This document shows, in pieces, positions 13,141 to 23,900 of a DNA stretch of 64,000 nucleotides. A model generated the notes under the pieces. That model was not told the DNA's origin. It saw only the letters and a program-made list of their open reading frames with translations, and did no database searches. Source of the stretch: Termitomyces sp. T153 (lineage: Eukaryota > Basidiomycota > Agaricomycetes > Agaricales > Lyophyllaceae). Location of the stretch: NCBI GenBank assembly GCA_018296165.2, contig JACKQL020000021.1, forward strand, positions 1-64,000, in the 5' to 3' direction. Both the position numbers and the translations under genes were made by a program. Position 1 is the first letter of the stretch. Each line of letters opens with the position of its first letter.

Positions 13141-13739
13141 TTTGTGTTCTGGTACACCTAGCTTGTTGCCCACCTCTTCAGATGACTCACTCATTGTTTG
13201 CCTACAATTGTTATCCCATGTACTTGGTTGACTGATGAATTTCTCCATCATGGTATTGATGCTCATGACATGCATAAAGATGTGAAACTGCAGAGTCTAG
13301 ATCACCACAGGAATATACTGAGAACAACATGTACCACAACCAAGAGAGACAAATTGCAAACCACAGGGCCATCTCAGGAGAATTCATCAAACTTCTCCTC
13401 TTGAACCTGTTATTGTATGTTGTGCATCAGTGAATTCTTTTGAATCATTATCAATTTCATTAGCTTCCACAGGAATACACTTACACCAAGAAAAGCTCTG
13501 CCTCAGTTGGAACAGTTTGGTTCACAACATGCCTGATGGTTTCATGAATATGAAGAACGTCCCCACATTCACCACTCTAGTGTGTGGAAAAAGCATTTAT
13601 AGAACCATAAAAAGATGCCTCAACATACAATATTCCCTTGGCAGGCCAAGCCTGCAGGGCTGTAGTCTTGTACAGTCCAAGGTCTTTTAGCAAACTGTTG
13701 ACTGAGGTGTGTCAGCAACATTGATTGACCTGCTGCAGC

Positions 13740-13856
13740 TATAGCATGCATTTTGCCAGACTCTCCAGCACCTAGTAAAAGCATTTTTATCTTGTTCTTT
13801 GCCATCATGCAACCTTGCTTGAGCTGTTCATTGATCTCATTGTTCCTGCAAGACAA
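13740..13856 (-). pseudogene. G-protein alpha subunit fragment
   Basis: The minus strand reads NEINEQLKQ, then KIKMLLLGAGESGK, which is the N-terminal helix end and P-loop (G1 box, GAGESGKS in the family) of heterotrimeric G-alpha subunits. These bind and hydrolyse GTP at the plasma membrane. After the P-loop the frame departs from the family (GKM instead of GKST), and no later G boxes follow, so only about 35 recognisable codons remain. It lies directly downstream of the PP2C fragment on the same strand. Confidence 0.75.
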
Positions 13857-13899
13857 TGGTGCTGTCTTATAGGCACAGGAGTTTTGCCAAATCCACTAA

Positions 13900-14600
13900 A
13901 TACATTGCCACTGGTACCAAACCCAAATCCACTAGGATTTGCTGGCTTTCTGATTAGTGAATCAGTCAATGCTTGTGCAGGTGTCATTGAATTCTTTGGG
14001 GCACTGCCAAACATAAATGCACTAGATGTAAAAAGGGGCATTCCTCCAGTGTCATATATAGAAGGGGGGTTGATCCAGCCATTGTTGCAACTAAGTACTA
14101 TGGAATCTGAATTAACACAATTTATTGCATTCTCTCCAGAGCTCTTGATGGCCTTCACAATGTTGATCAGACACTCAGCAAGATTCTTGACACCCTGTTC
14201 CATACCACAATGTATGGTCTCCACAGCTAACTCACTAGATACACAATCCCACAAGCCATTGGTAGCCATGATGACAAAACTACCCAATGACAGCTGGAAT
14301 GTCCCCACTGAATTGTCCCTACTGGATTGTTAATGTAGTCATCATGAGATCTGTATCATAGCATCATAGATGCTAAAGAGTTCCTATCTTTGAATTTGCT
14401 ATTCAAAATGGAGTACCTGTCTTCAATGGGCCAGTTTGCAGGCTGATACTGGTGCACATGTACTCTGAAACTGGATAGGGTCTGTGTCAAGAAGTGTATC
14501 ACACAAGAGTCGGCCAGATTCCTAACAAGACTACTGTTTGGATTACCTGTGATTTTGACTGTTACAGTAAGCAACAAGGTTGCATGTCATTGTTCAGCAA
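13900..14600 (-). pseudogene. PP2C-family protein phosphatase fragment
   Basis: Two minus-strand blocks fit the family. NWPIEDRYSI lies near 14390-14440, like the N-P-x-E-D-R motif near the metal site. SFVIMATNGLWDCVSSELAV lies near 14210-14280, like the F-x-I-x-A-T-D-G-L-W-D motif. The metal-binding Asp of the second motif is Asn here (ATNG), a G-to-A type change. PP2C enzymes are Mg/Mn-dependent Ser/Thr phosphatases. A frame break lies between the blocks near 14320. The C-terminal tail is rich in Gly and Phe. It is decayed and probably not functional. Confidence 0.7.
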
Positions 14601-14675
14601 TACTTACTGGTTTCACAGCACAGAGAATACCCACATTCAGTGATCACAGGTGAATTCTAACCTTCAATAAGAAAT

Positions 14676-15075
14676 TTAATAATTGTCATGATTGTCATGC
14701 ATTGTGTTTTGTTTTGGGTTGTTTTCACAGCAATTTTGATGTGATGCAACGGCTATGGCATCCAAGAGTCCTGCTATGCCCTCTGCCCCATGCCAGTCTC
14801 CATAGGAGAGGAAGCCAGCAAAGCTGTTTACTTCAGGTATGGGTTTTCTAAAAGCCACATAGAAACAATTTGATACCTGGAATCAAATTGTGAGCCAATC
14901 TAGCTGCAGCTGAGGATGCAGAGTCACAGGAGCTGGAATTGTCAAGACAGTTACAGTGACAACCAAATGGGAAGGTTACCACACCAGATTCCGTTGTGAA
15001 TGAGGCATGGTGCATGGATGAGGACTCTATGTTGCTTGGGGTATTGGTGACATTGCTTCAAAAAGCAAAGTTTGA
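14676..15075 (-). pseudogene. Possible upstream exons of the PP2C gene
   Basis: Open minus-strand frames contain VNSFAGFLSYGDWHGAEGIA and, further upstream, a Ser-rich stretch with VVTFPFGCHCNC. They lie on the same strand just upstream of the PP2C motifs, with AG/GT pairs between. Position suggests the N-terminal part of the same gene. I see no diagnostic motif. Confidence 0.3.
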
Positions 15076-15439
15076 GGCTACTGGCAGGAAAAAGGTGAGT
15101 AATTTAGAACCAATCTAGATAAGATGTCACAGTAAAGCACACATGTACCAAGTTCTGGACCAGGATGAGCAAATAGAATGGTATCAATGCACCCATATAG
15201 TATGTTCAATGTTGTCCACTTGGCATTATTGCAGGACCTAATATGTCCAAAGCATGTTATCTGTGCTGTCAGTCCAACAAGTTTGAGCCTTGTGAGTGAC
15301 ATGATGCACAAAGTACTTGTTCATGGAATGGATCTGCTGAAATTTGTTCTGACCCCTGGATTAGAGGGTGTTGTCAGAGTACTGGTGGGAATATGGGATC
15401 CCTATAACAAATTGAAGTCAGCTTGTCTTGTTTCTTGAT

Positions 15440-15985
15440 AGTTGCTATGATAGTGAACTTCTGTTCAGACCAACCAGCTGGCATGCCTTTGCCTAATGGA
15501 ATGCTGTGCTGACATCTTGATTGCTATTCAAGAAATTCCAGGTCTCAATAAGCACATTGCTGATACATTGCATGAGCTGATGGAGAGGCTGGAAGAGTGA
15601 GTGACATTGTGCAGAATAACAAATTTTTTGTTACTTGCCTGTGAAGTCCCTTTCAAGAAATCAAAAGCTTGATGCTGGATCAATTCTATCAATCACTTTA
15701 AATAAGGGGAATCATAACAGGGTTAATTATTTTTTATTAAGCCCAAGAAGATTTAAATGTCTACATACTTCTCATCAAGAAATTATTCTACCCTTAAATT
15801 TTTCAGCAGATGTTATTTTAGACATGATGTCCTCAGGGAAATTGTTGTATGTAACACAAAGGTTCAGGATTGCTTGGGTCATCTCAATGTGCATCAAATT
15901 TTTGATTATGATCAGACATAATGCTTAGACTCCTACTCAAGCAATAAATAAATCTAAAAATGCTAGAATACAGGTTAGCCTCAAG
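15440..15985. other. No recognisable gene
   Basis: AT-rich sequence with short frames on both strands. I see no protein motif, repeat or RNA gene here. Confidence 0.5.
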
Positions 15986-16667
15986 GAATTCTCCTTCTGC
16001 AAGGACTGACATGTCTTGCACAGTAAGGAAGAGATTTACAAGAAATTCAACAGATTCAAGAAGAACAAAATGAACTCAACAGATCCAGAGATCTCATAGG
16101 TCAGCCTCCATGGTCTGACCAAGGAGAAATTCTAGAAAAGCTTGGTATTCAAAAAAATGATATTCTGGATGCTATTAAGACATTACATTGAGCTCTAGAG
16201 TTGCTTCAGTCCACTAAGGTCTTTGCTAAAGGATCTACCTTGCTTTCCTCTTGATGCAGATTGTCAACATGGCCAATCTCTCACTCAGACAAAAATGACC
16301 TATGTCTACAAGACAGGAAGTCCATTGAAAAAGATATTTGAGCTCTCAAGTCTGCTTATGGTGAACCAATCCCAACACTCTCAAGTTGGACTATCACCAA
16401 GTATGCTATGTTACCTTTCCTTTGACATCTCAACTGATCTCAGGTTTGTCTTAGATTTGAGCATGATCTTGGCAAAATTATCAGAAAGAGTTTTTTTTCA
16501 ACAGTGTAAAAGGGAAAATGGGGCATGTGGATTGTCATGGTCAAAGTCCTCAAGGTTTACACTTCTCAAGAGACTTTCATGGATGAAGTCAATCTTTGAA
16601 AAGAGCTCAATCACCCAAATGTTCTGCAGCTATAAGGTGCTAGCAGTGTAGAGGGTAATATGCCCTG
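15986..16667 (+). pseudogene. Protein kinase gene, N-terminal part (interrupted by solo LTR)
   Basis: Reading across one or two frame changes, the + strand gives a helical leader (LQEIQQIQEEQNELNRSRDL), then SWTITKYAM. A degraded glycine loop follows (GKIIRKSFFSTV, near 16470-16505), then the beta-3 strand with K (VMVKVLKVYTSQETF, near 16530-16580) and the C-helix with HPNVLQL (near 16600-16635). These are the N-lobe elements of a eukaryotic protein kinase. The gene continues after the LTR at 17688. The catalytic loop and DFG region are not recognised. Tyrosine-kinase-like families in basidiomycetes look similar, but I cannot assign one. Confidence 0.65.
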
Positions 16668-17687
16668 TGTCAGGTTCTGCTGACTATGGGGGCTCAGCTA
16701 TACTGGCAAATCCTTACTAGGCAGACATGATGTCCTGCACTTATAACCTAGCATTCTGCAGTTGGTGCAGAATGGAGAGACTTGCAAGGGAAAGCTAGGG
16801 GGAGTGGTTCAAGCAAGTCTGGAGTGGTCTGGGGAAGTCTAAGACCAAGTATATCAATGTTGGGCTGAGGCGGGCATCAGGAACAAGTTTGTAGGCATGT
16901 GAATAGACTGTGAGGTAGGCTTTGCAAGTGATGGGGGCAGAGCTGGAGTTTGATGGGGGATCAATTAAGACTTGCTAGGTTTTAGGGCTGAGTGAAGAGT
17001 GAGGTCCAGAGTTGTTGTAGAATGTTCAGGGGTCATAGTGCATGCACAGAGTTTGTACTGATGTTGGAGATGGAAAGGACTTGAGAAACAAAGGAAATAT
17101 AGACAGTTGAGATGAGGCAGAGATGAGGCAAGATGAGACAGAGAAGAGATAGATTCAAGACTAAAAATGGAAACAGAGACAAAGAGGAGCACAAGACACA
17201 AGTAACCAACAATGCAAGTAATATCAAGGCTGGAGTACAAGGAGGTACTCTATGACTTATATACTGACTACTGGATAGCTCCAGAGAACAGCAGGCATAG
17301 TGGTAGGACTTGATGGGGCTGTGCAGGGTCAATGGGTGTCAGGTACAATCAAGGAGCAGGCTGCAGTGATATTCTGATGGGATCAGCTGGGGATGCAGGC
17401 CACTCTGGAGTTGTCATAATGCTTCAGAGCAGGTCAGGTGAACCAGGGTAGGGGGTCAGAGGTGTATGACAGGATCAGGAACAGCAGGAAAAGGTTCCAG
17501 GAGCTCAGGAGAAGTGTCAAGGACTGCAGAGAAGGTGTCAGAGTTGGCCAGGAGATTATTGGGGTTTGCTGGAGAAGCATCAGAGTTACCCAGAGTAGGT
17601 GCAGAGGGTAGTCGAGGATTGGGGGGTTTGGTGGGGCATTGGGAAGGGCTTGAGCAGGTCGGAGACAAGGTTGGGGGTCTAGTGACA
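16668..17687 (-). mobile_element. Solo LTR of gypsy-A family, inserted in a kinase gene
   Basis: The element is 1020 bp, begins TGTCAGGTTCTGCTGAC and ends GTGACA, as the LTRs of the intact copy do, and is in the same orientation as that copy. It is flanked by CCCTG on the left and CCCTA on the right, a 5-bp target duplication with one G-to-A change. No internal region remains, so it is a recombination product. Removing it with one duplication restores kinase reading NMPWVLVSPLMAHG, with the W codon supplied only by the CCCTG copy. Confidence 0.92.
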
Positions 17688-17800
17688 CCCTAGGTCCTTG
17701 TCAGCCCACTCATGGCACATGGAAAGTATAGAATATTACCTGAAACTCATGGCACCAATCACCTTCCAAACAGCCATTCTTCAAGCTAATGGTGCAGAAG
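17688..17800 (+). pseudogene. Protein kinase gene, continuation after the solo LTR
   Basis: The first codons after the LTR give VLVSPLMAHG, the beta-5/hinge segment expected directly after the beta-4 strand lost at the insertion. A one-base frame change then gives SIEYYLKLMAP. The TGG-to-TAG change in the right target duplication would by itself create a stop. Downstream motifs (HRD, DFG) were looked for up to 18250 and not found; an open acidic stretch at about 18040-18180 is unassigned. Confidence 0.6.
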
Positions 17801-18600
17801 TTGCTAGTCCTCCAAGATGAAGTCATGATTTCTGATGTTGTTCTGTCTTTCCCTAGAGTCTTCATCTCTGCACCTTCTGAATTACAGGATCAACATTCCT
17901 CCCTGTATCACAAGTTTGGAAGTTCTGGTACATCAAACATTCTGGGAGAGATCCTTTGATTGATCCTATATGTATTAGTCAGTCATGTATCCAATGATCC
18001 AATACCCTTGTCACCTTGAGCAGAATATTCTACTCCATTGGTTGCCACTTTCAACACGCTGCAGTCCAAGATTCCTTTTAATGATGAGAGTGAGGAGGAA
18101 TTGCTGCTAGAAGACAGCCCTTTGCTCAACTTTGATCCTTCTCTGCCCAAGCCTCTGAGCACTCAAAAAAGATGGCATGGCAATGAAAGAGTCTTATGAT
18201 GGCCAATTTGAACTTACATACAGAATGTGCTTTTTGCACAAATTCCCTCATCAATGTAAGTTAATTGATATCATCCTTCACTTATATTTTTGAACATTTT
18301 GAGTATAGTCAATTTTGTGCTTTGGACTCCTGGAGACACACAACTTGGCATAGGATTCCTCTGGAGTAGTGGCATGACAATGAGGAAGAGCTCCCAGGCT
18401 CTCAAGAAAATGAGTTGGCTACCAGAGTTCAAGGTGTAATGTATTACTGACACAATAGGCAAGTCTTGTTGTATACTACTGAGAGCACAATGACACATCA
18501 CACAGAAAGGAATCAGAGAGAAGCCTAATCCAGATGCAACAGTTGATAACCTGTGGGAAAACACTCAATTACAAGAGAATATCATTGAAACCTGATTGAA
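17801..18600. other. No assigned gene
   Basis: Contains an open acidic + frame around 18000-18200 (NDESEEELLLEDSPLLNFD) and a minus frame at 18271-18564. Neither shows a motif I recognise. The former may be a C-terminal part of the kinase gene. Confidence 0.4.
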
Positions 18601-18834
18601 ACCACAAGACACTGAGTGAGACCACTCACTCAGAAGAGAAAATCTGGGGTCAAGATCAATGTAATCATTTTGTTGATGTGTCATATATGTACAAGTTCTC
18701 TAATTTTGTTCCTTTGGACTGCAGTCCATCTTCTTTGTTATTGTCACAGTCAAATGGCTTGTTGCACATCTAAGACTGGTTCTGATGCAGTCCATCCATC
18801 CCCAAACTAAGGCATATGCCAACTGTATACTTTG

Positions 18835-19740
18835 CTTCAGTTCTCCTTCTCATCCAAGAACTATGACACCTTGGTCATCAAATTTGACATCATTATCAAA
18901 GGTGTTGTATGTAGTATAGAGGTAGTTGGTAAAAGCTGGGAATTCTGCAGCAACAGTATCAATTTGCTTGAAAAATGGGGCAATCCCATTCTCTTGATGA
19001 AGCCTACACACAGCAAGTTCAGTTGAACTTATACAGGTAGCCAGCCAACAATCTGAAAGGCCCAGTGGAGAAGGGTCAATGAAACAGTAGACACATTGCA
19101 GGTGCTGCCAATGATGTCAGAAGATGGTCAAGGACAGAACCTGAGTAACTTACAAGAGACACTTTTCCATCATAAAAATGTTCAAGCTTGGTGAAGAACT
19201 ACTTGTCAATGTTGGTCATCTGCCAGATCTTGTGGATGCTGTAGCCTCAATGGAATGCTGTGGAGATGGCAAAGATACACTTGTTGGTTGGGTTCAAGAG
19301 TTCAATATTGATATTCTCTATGTAGTCATTCTGAAATCAATCTGCACAAGCACAACATGTACATAAAACACACAAGACTTGACCCAGCAACCTGGTCATC
19401 AATAGCTCAAATCACCTTTTGCATTGTCTCTTCAAATGTTCTCTCAATGCTCATAACCTCTCTGACACTCTTCATGCTGCTGCTCAGGAGTCTGCTCATA
19501 CAGTCAAACTTCTTCAGATGCCAGTGAGGAATCTTAACAATGCAGTAATCCAAACTGAACTCAAAGCAGGTGCTAGTGACCCTCATGATGGAATACTTGA
19601 TCTCATTCAGAGGAATACCAAGACCAAGTTTGGCTGTGATGAATGCCAGAGGATACTGGGTAGCCTTTGAGGTGAGTGCAGATGAACAAGAGATGATCTT
19701 CTCACATAGGTGGCACAATGGGCAAATGTGCAAAATGCTT
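18835..19740 (-). pseudogene. Carbamoyl-phosphate synthase large subunit fragment
   Basis: In minus-strand order the sequence gives [109 protein letters not shown], and [17 protein letters not shown] ending VIVLG. This is the linear order of the middle of the CPSase large subunit, from the end of the first ATP-grasp half through the oligomerisation domain to the second half. The enzyme makes carbamoyl phosphate for arginine or pyrimidine synthesis. Several stops, frameshifts and possible intron scars break it. I cannot tell an arginine-specific CPSase from the multifunctional pyrimidine enzyme. Confidence 0.88.
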
Positions 19741-20378
19741 ACTCTATATCCCTTCTGTGTTTTTGCATTGATACATCATCTTACTTGTTGTGGCCCATCC
19801 TTCATGTTCAGGTATCCAAATATGTTGTAAATAAGTTTATTGATATAATTGTACATATTGGAAATGGGCCAAAATTCACAATATTGTAAACACAATGAGT
19901 CTATGCACATGCACTTGTCATGCACTGAGTGCCATGCTTGTTGATGCAATATGAATTTCCAGATGGATTTTCTGGGAAACATTTCAAAGTTTTCTGATCA
20001 GTGTTTCTCAAGGAACAGTAAGAGTATTTCTTAACAGTTATTTTTAATAAATATAAGAAAAATTACTTGAGAAACAGCTTTTAGAAATTTAACAACAGTA
20101 CCTGCAGAAAGATAAAAAGGTACATGTTATGTATTTTTTAAAAAGCATAAATTAAACATGATTTGTGTTTTCTGTGTGTCTCTTAATAAAAAGTGAAGGA
20201 AATTTCTTTTTTATTTCTCAAGTAAAAATTTCAGGAGCACAAACCTCTATGTTTACTATTTCTGACATTGTATCTAAACTGATTCTGAAGAAACACCTGT
20301 TAGAAACCATGTGACCTGTTTCTAACAGGTGTTTCTCCACATTTTTACAACATTTCCTAAAGTGAAATCCATTGTTCC

Positions 20379-20760
20379 TTGTTCTTACATAATATAGTGC
20401 CTATTTACAATGGTCAAAATGAGAGAGGAAGGCCTTTCCATTTTCAGCCTGCTGATTTTGACACTTTGCCCAGCTGGCATTCTTATAAAAATAACAATGC
20501 TGAAGTACCTGAAGTTTTGGTTGTCACTGTTGGATTCAGTATAAACTGGTATGAAGCTGGGGGACATAAGTGGGTTGGCCATTTGTCCTTTGCTTCTGGA
20601 TTGTCCTTATACATCACATGCAGGTATCTTACCCTCAATGTTCTTTTTGTTACACTCCTTCATGATCCAATGTATGCCTTGGGTCTTGATCCTGCATCAC
20701 CTGACAATACACCTGCAAAGGGTAAACTCCACAAGGGCAAAGGAAAGGCATGTACCTAAA
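20379..20760 (+). pseudogene. Upstream exon(s) of a helicase-like multidomain gene
   Basis: A 126-codon open frame starts near PIYNGQNERGRPFHFQPADF and contains VVTVGFSINWYEAGG and NVLFVTLLHDP. It lies on the same strand ahead of the helicase-like remnants at 21729-23900, with only the solo LTR 20792-21383 between. I associate such segments with large Agaricomycete helicase proteins from memory only. Preceding sequence 19990-20370 is AT-rich and shows nothing. Confidence 0.4.
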
Positions 20761-20791
20761 TGATATTTCCTTACTTTGTTGGACTACTCTG

Positions 20792-21383
20792 TGTCAGGAC
20801 CACAGTCCTGGAGGGGGACTCTTACAGGAGCCAAAACCACCTTGGGGAGGTGATGCCAACAGCAAGTATGTAAATAGGGAAAGAAACTAAGAAACTAAGA
20901 AATGAGAGTGAGTAATGAATGGAGAGAAGATCAGATAACAACAGAACACAAACAAGATATCAGGTAATGTCAAGGCTGGGGTGTAGCTACAGACTAAGGG
21001 ACCTTATATAGCTGTAGGACACTGCCAAAAGGAGAAGATGGAAGTGATCTAAGTCATAGCAGGAAGTGATCTAAGTCATGGGAAAGCGATCTGGAACAAG
21101 GAAAGCAATTCTGGAAGTGATCTTGGACAGGTGGAAGTGATCTGGAACCTGTGGAAGTGATCTGGAACCTGTGGAAGTGATCTGGAACCTGTGGAAGTGA
21201 TCTGTGCCTGTGGAAATGATCTGGAACAGGAAAAGCGGTCCTAGAGGTGGCTAAAACCTGGATGTGGCTGAAACAGGACTGTGGCTAAGATCTGGGGGTG
21301 TGGCTGAGATCTAGAGAGGGACTGTGTAGAATCTGAGGTTGGATAATGGTGAAGGGAAGGGGGGAATGGAATAGGTCATGACA
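20792..21383 (-). mobile_element. Solo LTR (592 bp) with CTCTG target duplication
   Basis: Begins TGTCAGGACC and ends TCATGACA, flanked on both sides by CTCTG (20787-20791 and 21384-21388), a perfect 5-bp target duplication. It contains TTATATAG near 21003 and TAATGTCAAGGCTG near 20965, matching the promoter and start region of gypsy-A LTRs, so orientation is minus. It is shorter than, and diverged from, the gypsy-A LTR, so it is a related but separate family. A 20-bp minisatellite sits inside. Confidence 0.88.
21050..21240. repeat. 20-bp minisatellite inside the solo LTR
   Basis: Units of GTGGAAGTGATCTGGAACCT recur three to four times almost exactly at about 21130-21215, with looser variants (GGAAGTGATCTAAGTCATGG) on either side. 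It lies in the part of the LTR farthest from the promoter-like TATA box relative to the start site, so it could be an array of regulatory sites. Confidence 0.8.
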
Positions 21384-21728
21384 CTCTGTGTGCTTTCCAA
21401 TGTTATCATTCTGCTGATCTTTATTTGAAAACATGATTGACCAGAATATATATATTTATACCTACATATATGTGAACATTTCATGTGTTAGGTGGTTGTA
21501 TTCTTGTAATGTCAATCTCATATGCTTTGTAGTGGTTGGCTGGGAATGCTTACCAACAAATAACTTGGATCAATGATTGGTGTTGCATTTACTGCTTTGA
21601 AGTGTATGGCTGGGTTATTTCTTACCAATACCTATGTTTATTGTTATTGAAGTATTACTAATACATCTGCAGCAGCAGTTGCTGACTAACTTTGATCAAC
21701 AATCAGTGTTTCCTGTATATAATGAGTC

Positions 21729-23900
21729 ATGTATTTCAATATTCTTCCAATGTCATTTTCTACCCTTGTTGCAATGAGTACAATGCCATTACCTCATCTC
21801 CAAATAGGAAACCCTAGATTTGATTTGCATTCTTGGTACTCCAATGTCATTTCAAAAACACTTGATATCAGTAAATATTTTGAGAATACACCTGTCAAAC
21901 TATTGAGTAGCCTAAATATCATCAATTCAACACTTATAATTTGTTTAGCATCTGGCACACACCCTCATGGTTTGTGAAACTAATCAGTCTATGGCTAACC
22001 ACTTATACAATTCTTGCAATCACATTGTGTGTCTTCAAATCCCAATATTAGCATAGTTGACCCTGTATTCCATAATGTCTTGATTATCACTGCTCATAAC
22101 ATTGATAAGGATGCAATCAACATGCTTGGAAGTGCTTGTTTCACATTAGAAAGTGGGCAGCAACTCATAGATTTTTTTAGTGAAGATACTATTTCTGATA
22201 AATGGGATGACAACATGAATGGGATGCCAAAAAGCAAGGGTCATACTGGTAAGTCAAAATGTGTTCCACTATCCATTCAAAAAGAAATATGGGAACAATC
22301 TCCTTCATCCACAACCAATCAAATTGCTGGTAAGCTATCTTTATGTATTGGGTTACCTGTCAGAATAAAAACAAATTTGGCAATGGAGTCATGCATCACA
22401 AATGGTCAAGAAGGTCATGTATACAGATGGAAGTCCTGTGTTGGTTCATCAGGTCAATGTATGCTAGATACAATTTTTGTGAAGCTTCAGAAACTGCCTC
22501 ACACTGTGCAGATTAAAGGCTTACCTGAAAATGTTGTTCCTGTTACTTGAATATCCATGTCTATAGAATGCCATTTACCAAACAATCAGAGAATTTGTAT
22601 ATTGAGGTCACATGTTGAAGTTCTTGACAACTATGCTATAACAGATTATGCAAGCCAAGGTAAGACTAGACCATTTAATCCAGTAGATCTGTTCAAATGA
22701 CAATCACATCAGGCATACTATACTGCTCTATCTCAAAGTGCCACAGCAGATAGCACTATTATGGTAAGAGGATTTGACAGGTACATGCTTCAAGGTAAAG
22801 CTAGTGGGGCACTACAGCAAGAATTTGGGGAACTAGAGCTTCTTGATGAATGTGCCTGCAATATATAGGAAAATTACTACAAGGACTGCATGATGTGCCC
22901 AGGTGTTTGGACTTGATAAGTTCTTTCCACAAGTGCAAGAACAAATTTTATTTGCCTTCTAATTTGCATCCTGCACTTCACTGGTCAAAAACTGATCCTT
23001 TTGATGGTTTGGAATTTATAGGTATTCCATGGCAAATAGCATCTAATAAAAAATCAACCAAGTCACATATCCAGTCTAGTAGTGTATTTGTACCTGCTCA
23101 AGGTGCAAAGATATGTTTAGAATATCAGGTCAAACCTCTAGAATGTAATAACCATACAGAAGCTTCCTCCCCATTGACCTATGCATCACATGTTCCATTT
23201 GCCTGTAATTGGAAGATGAACAGCTGTGCATATGACTCTGTCATCTCAATACTGTTCAACCTGTTATAGAAGATCCTGCAGAATGGTCTCTCCATATGGG
23301 TGATATAAGCCCATGTATGTGTAAACATCTTGTGAGAGTATTCTCAAAAATCAGTCCTGTAGATCACAAAGCACTTGAGGAATGCAGAGAATGGCTGAGA
23401 ACTACTCTCAACTCCAAAAACCATTCTGTGTTTCCTTTTGGGGAATATACATCTGTACACATATTAGTCAGTGAACTATCTATGAACAAAGAAGTCATAT
23501 TGGATTCATTAACAACATGTCTGGAATGGCACAGAGGGTGCTGTCAGTGAGCACAGTCAAAGTCCTGCATGATTGTGCTAACATTGGAGCATTGATTGAT
23601 CAAGGATCATATGGAAAGGTTCTGACTGTATACTGCATTGCAATGCTGGAAATGTGGTCATGAATTGGTCAGAGTGTTCCAATTTGTGCACACACCACAT
23701 ATATTATATTTCAATGTTTCATCTTTATCTGTGCAGATAAATGATGTAATTGATATCCATGCTGTAGATAATGCTAGATTATACAAGTATAAAATAAAAG
23801 GTGTCATTTATTACAGGGATAGTCACTTCACAAGTAGATTCATATCAAATGATGGTAAGTCATGGTTCCATGATGGTCTAATAACAGGTTACCAAATGTG
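21729..23900 (+). pseudogene. Decayed helicase / USP-like cysteine-protease gene
   Basis: Open blocks in order are: 21729-21977 (LQIGNPRFDLHSWYSNVI); 22014-22550 with LCIGLPVRIKTNLAMESCI, NGQEGHVYRWKS and LPENVVPVT, resembling the C-terminal nucleic-acid-binding part of Pif1/RecD-like helicases; a block near 22630-22790 (TDYASQGKTRPFNPVDL, like the motif VI region); then 23210-23900 with NSCAYDSVISILFN and HFTSRFISNDGKSWFHDG. The last pair looks like the Cys and His boxes of ubiquitin-specific-protease folds. In-frame stops and shifts occur between blocks. I assign the arrangement from memory of Agaricomycete proteins, not from a search. Confidence 0.5.
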
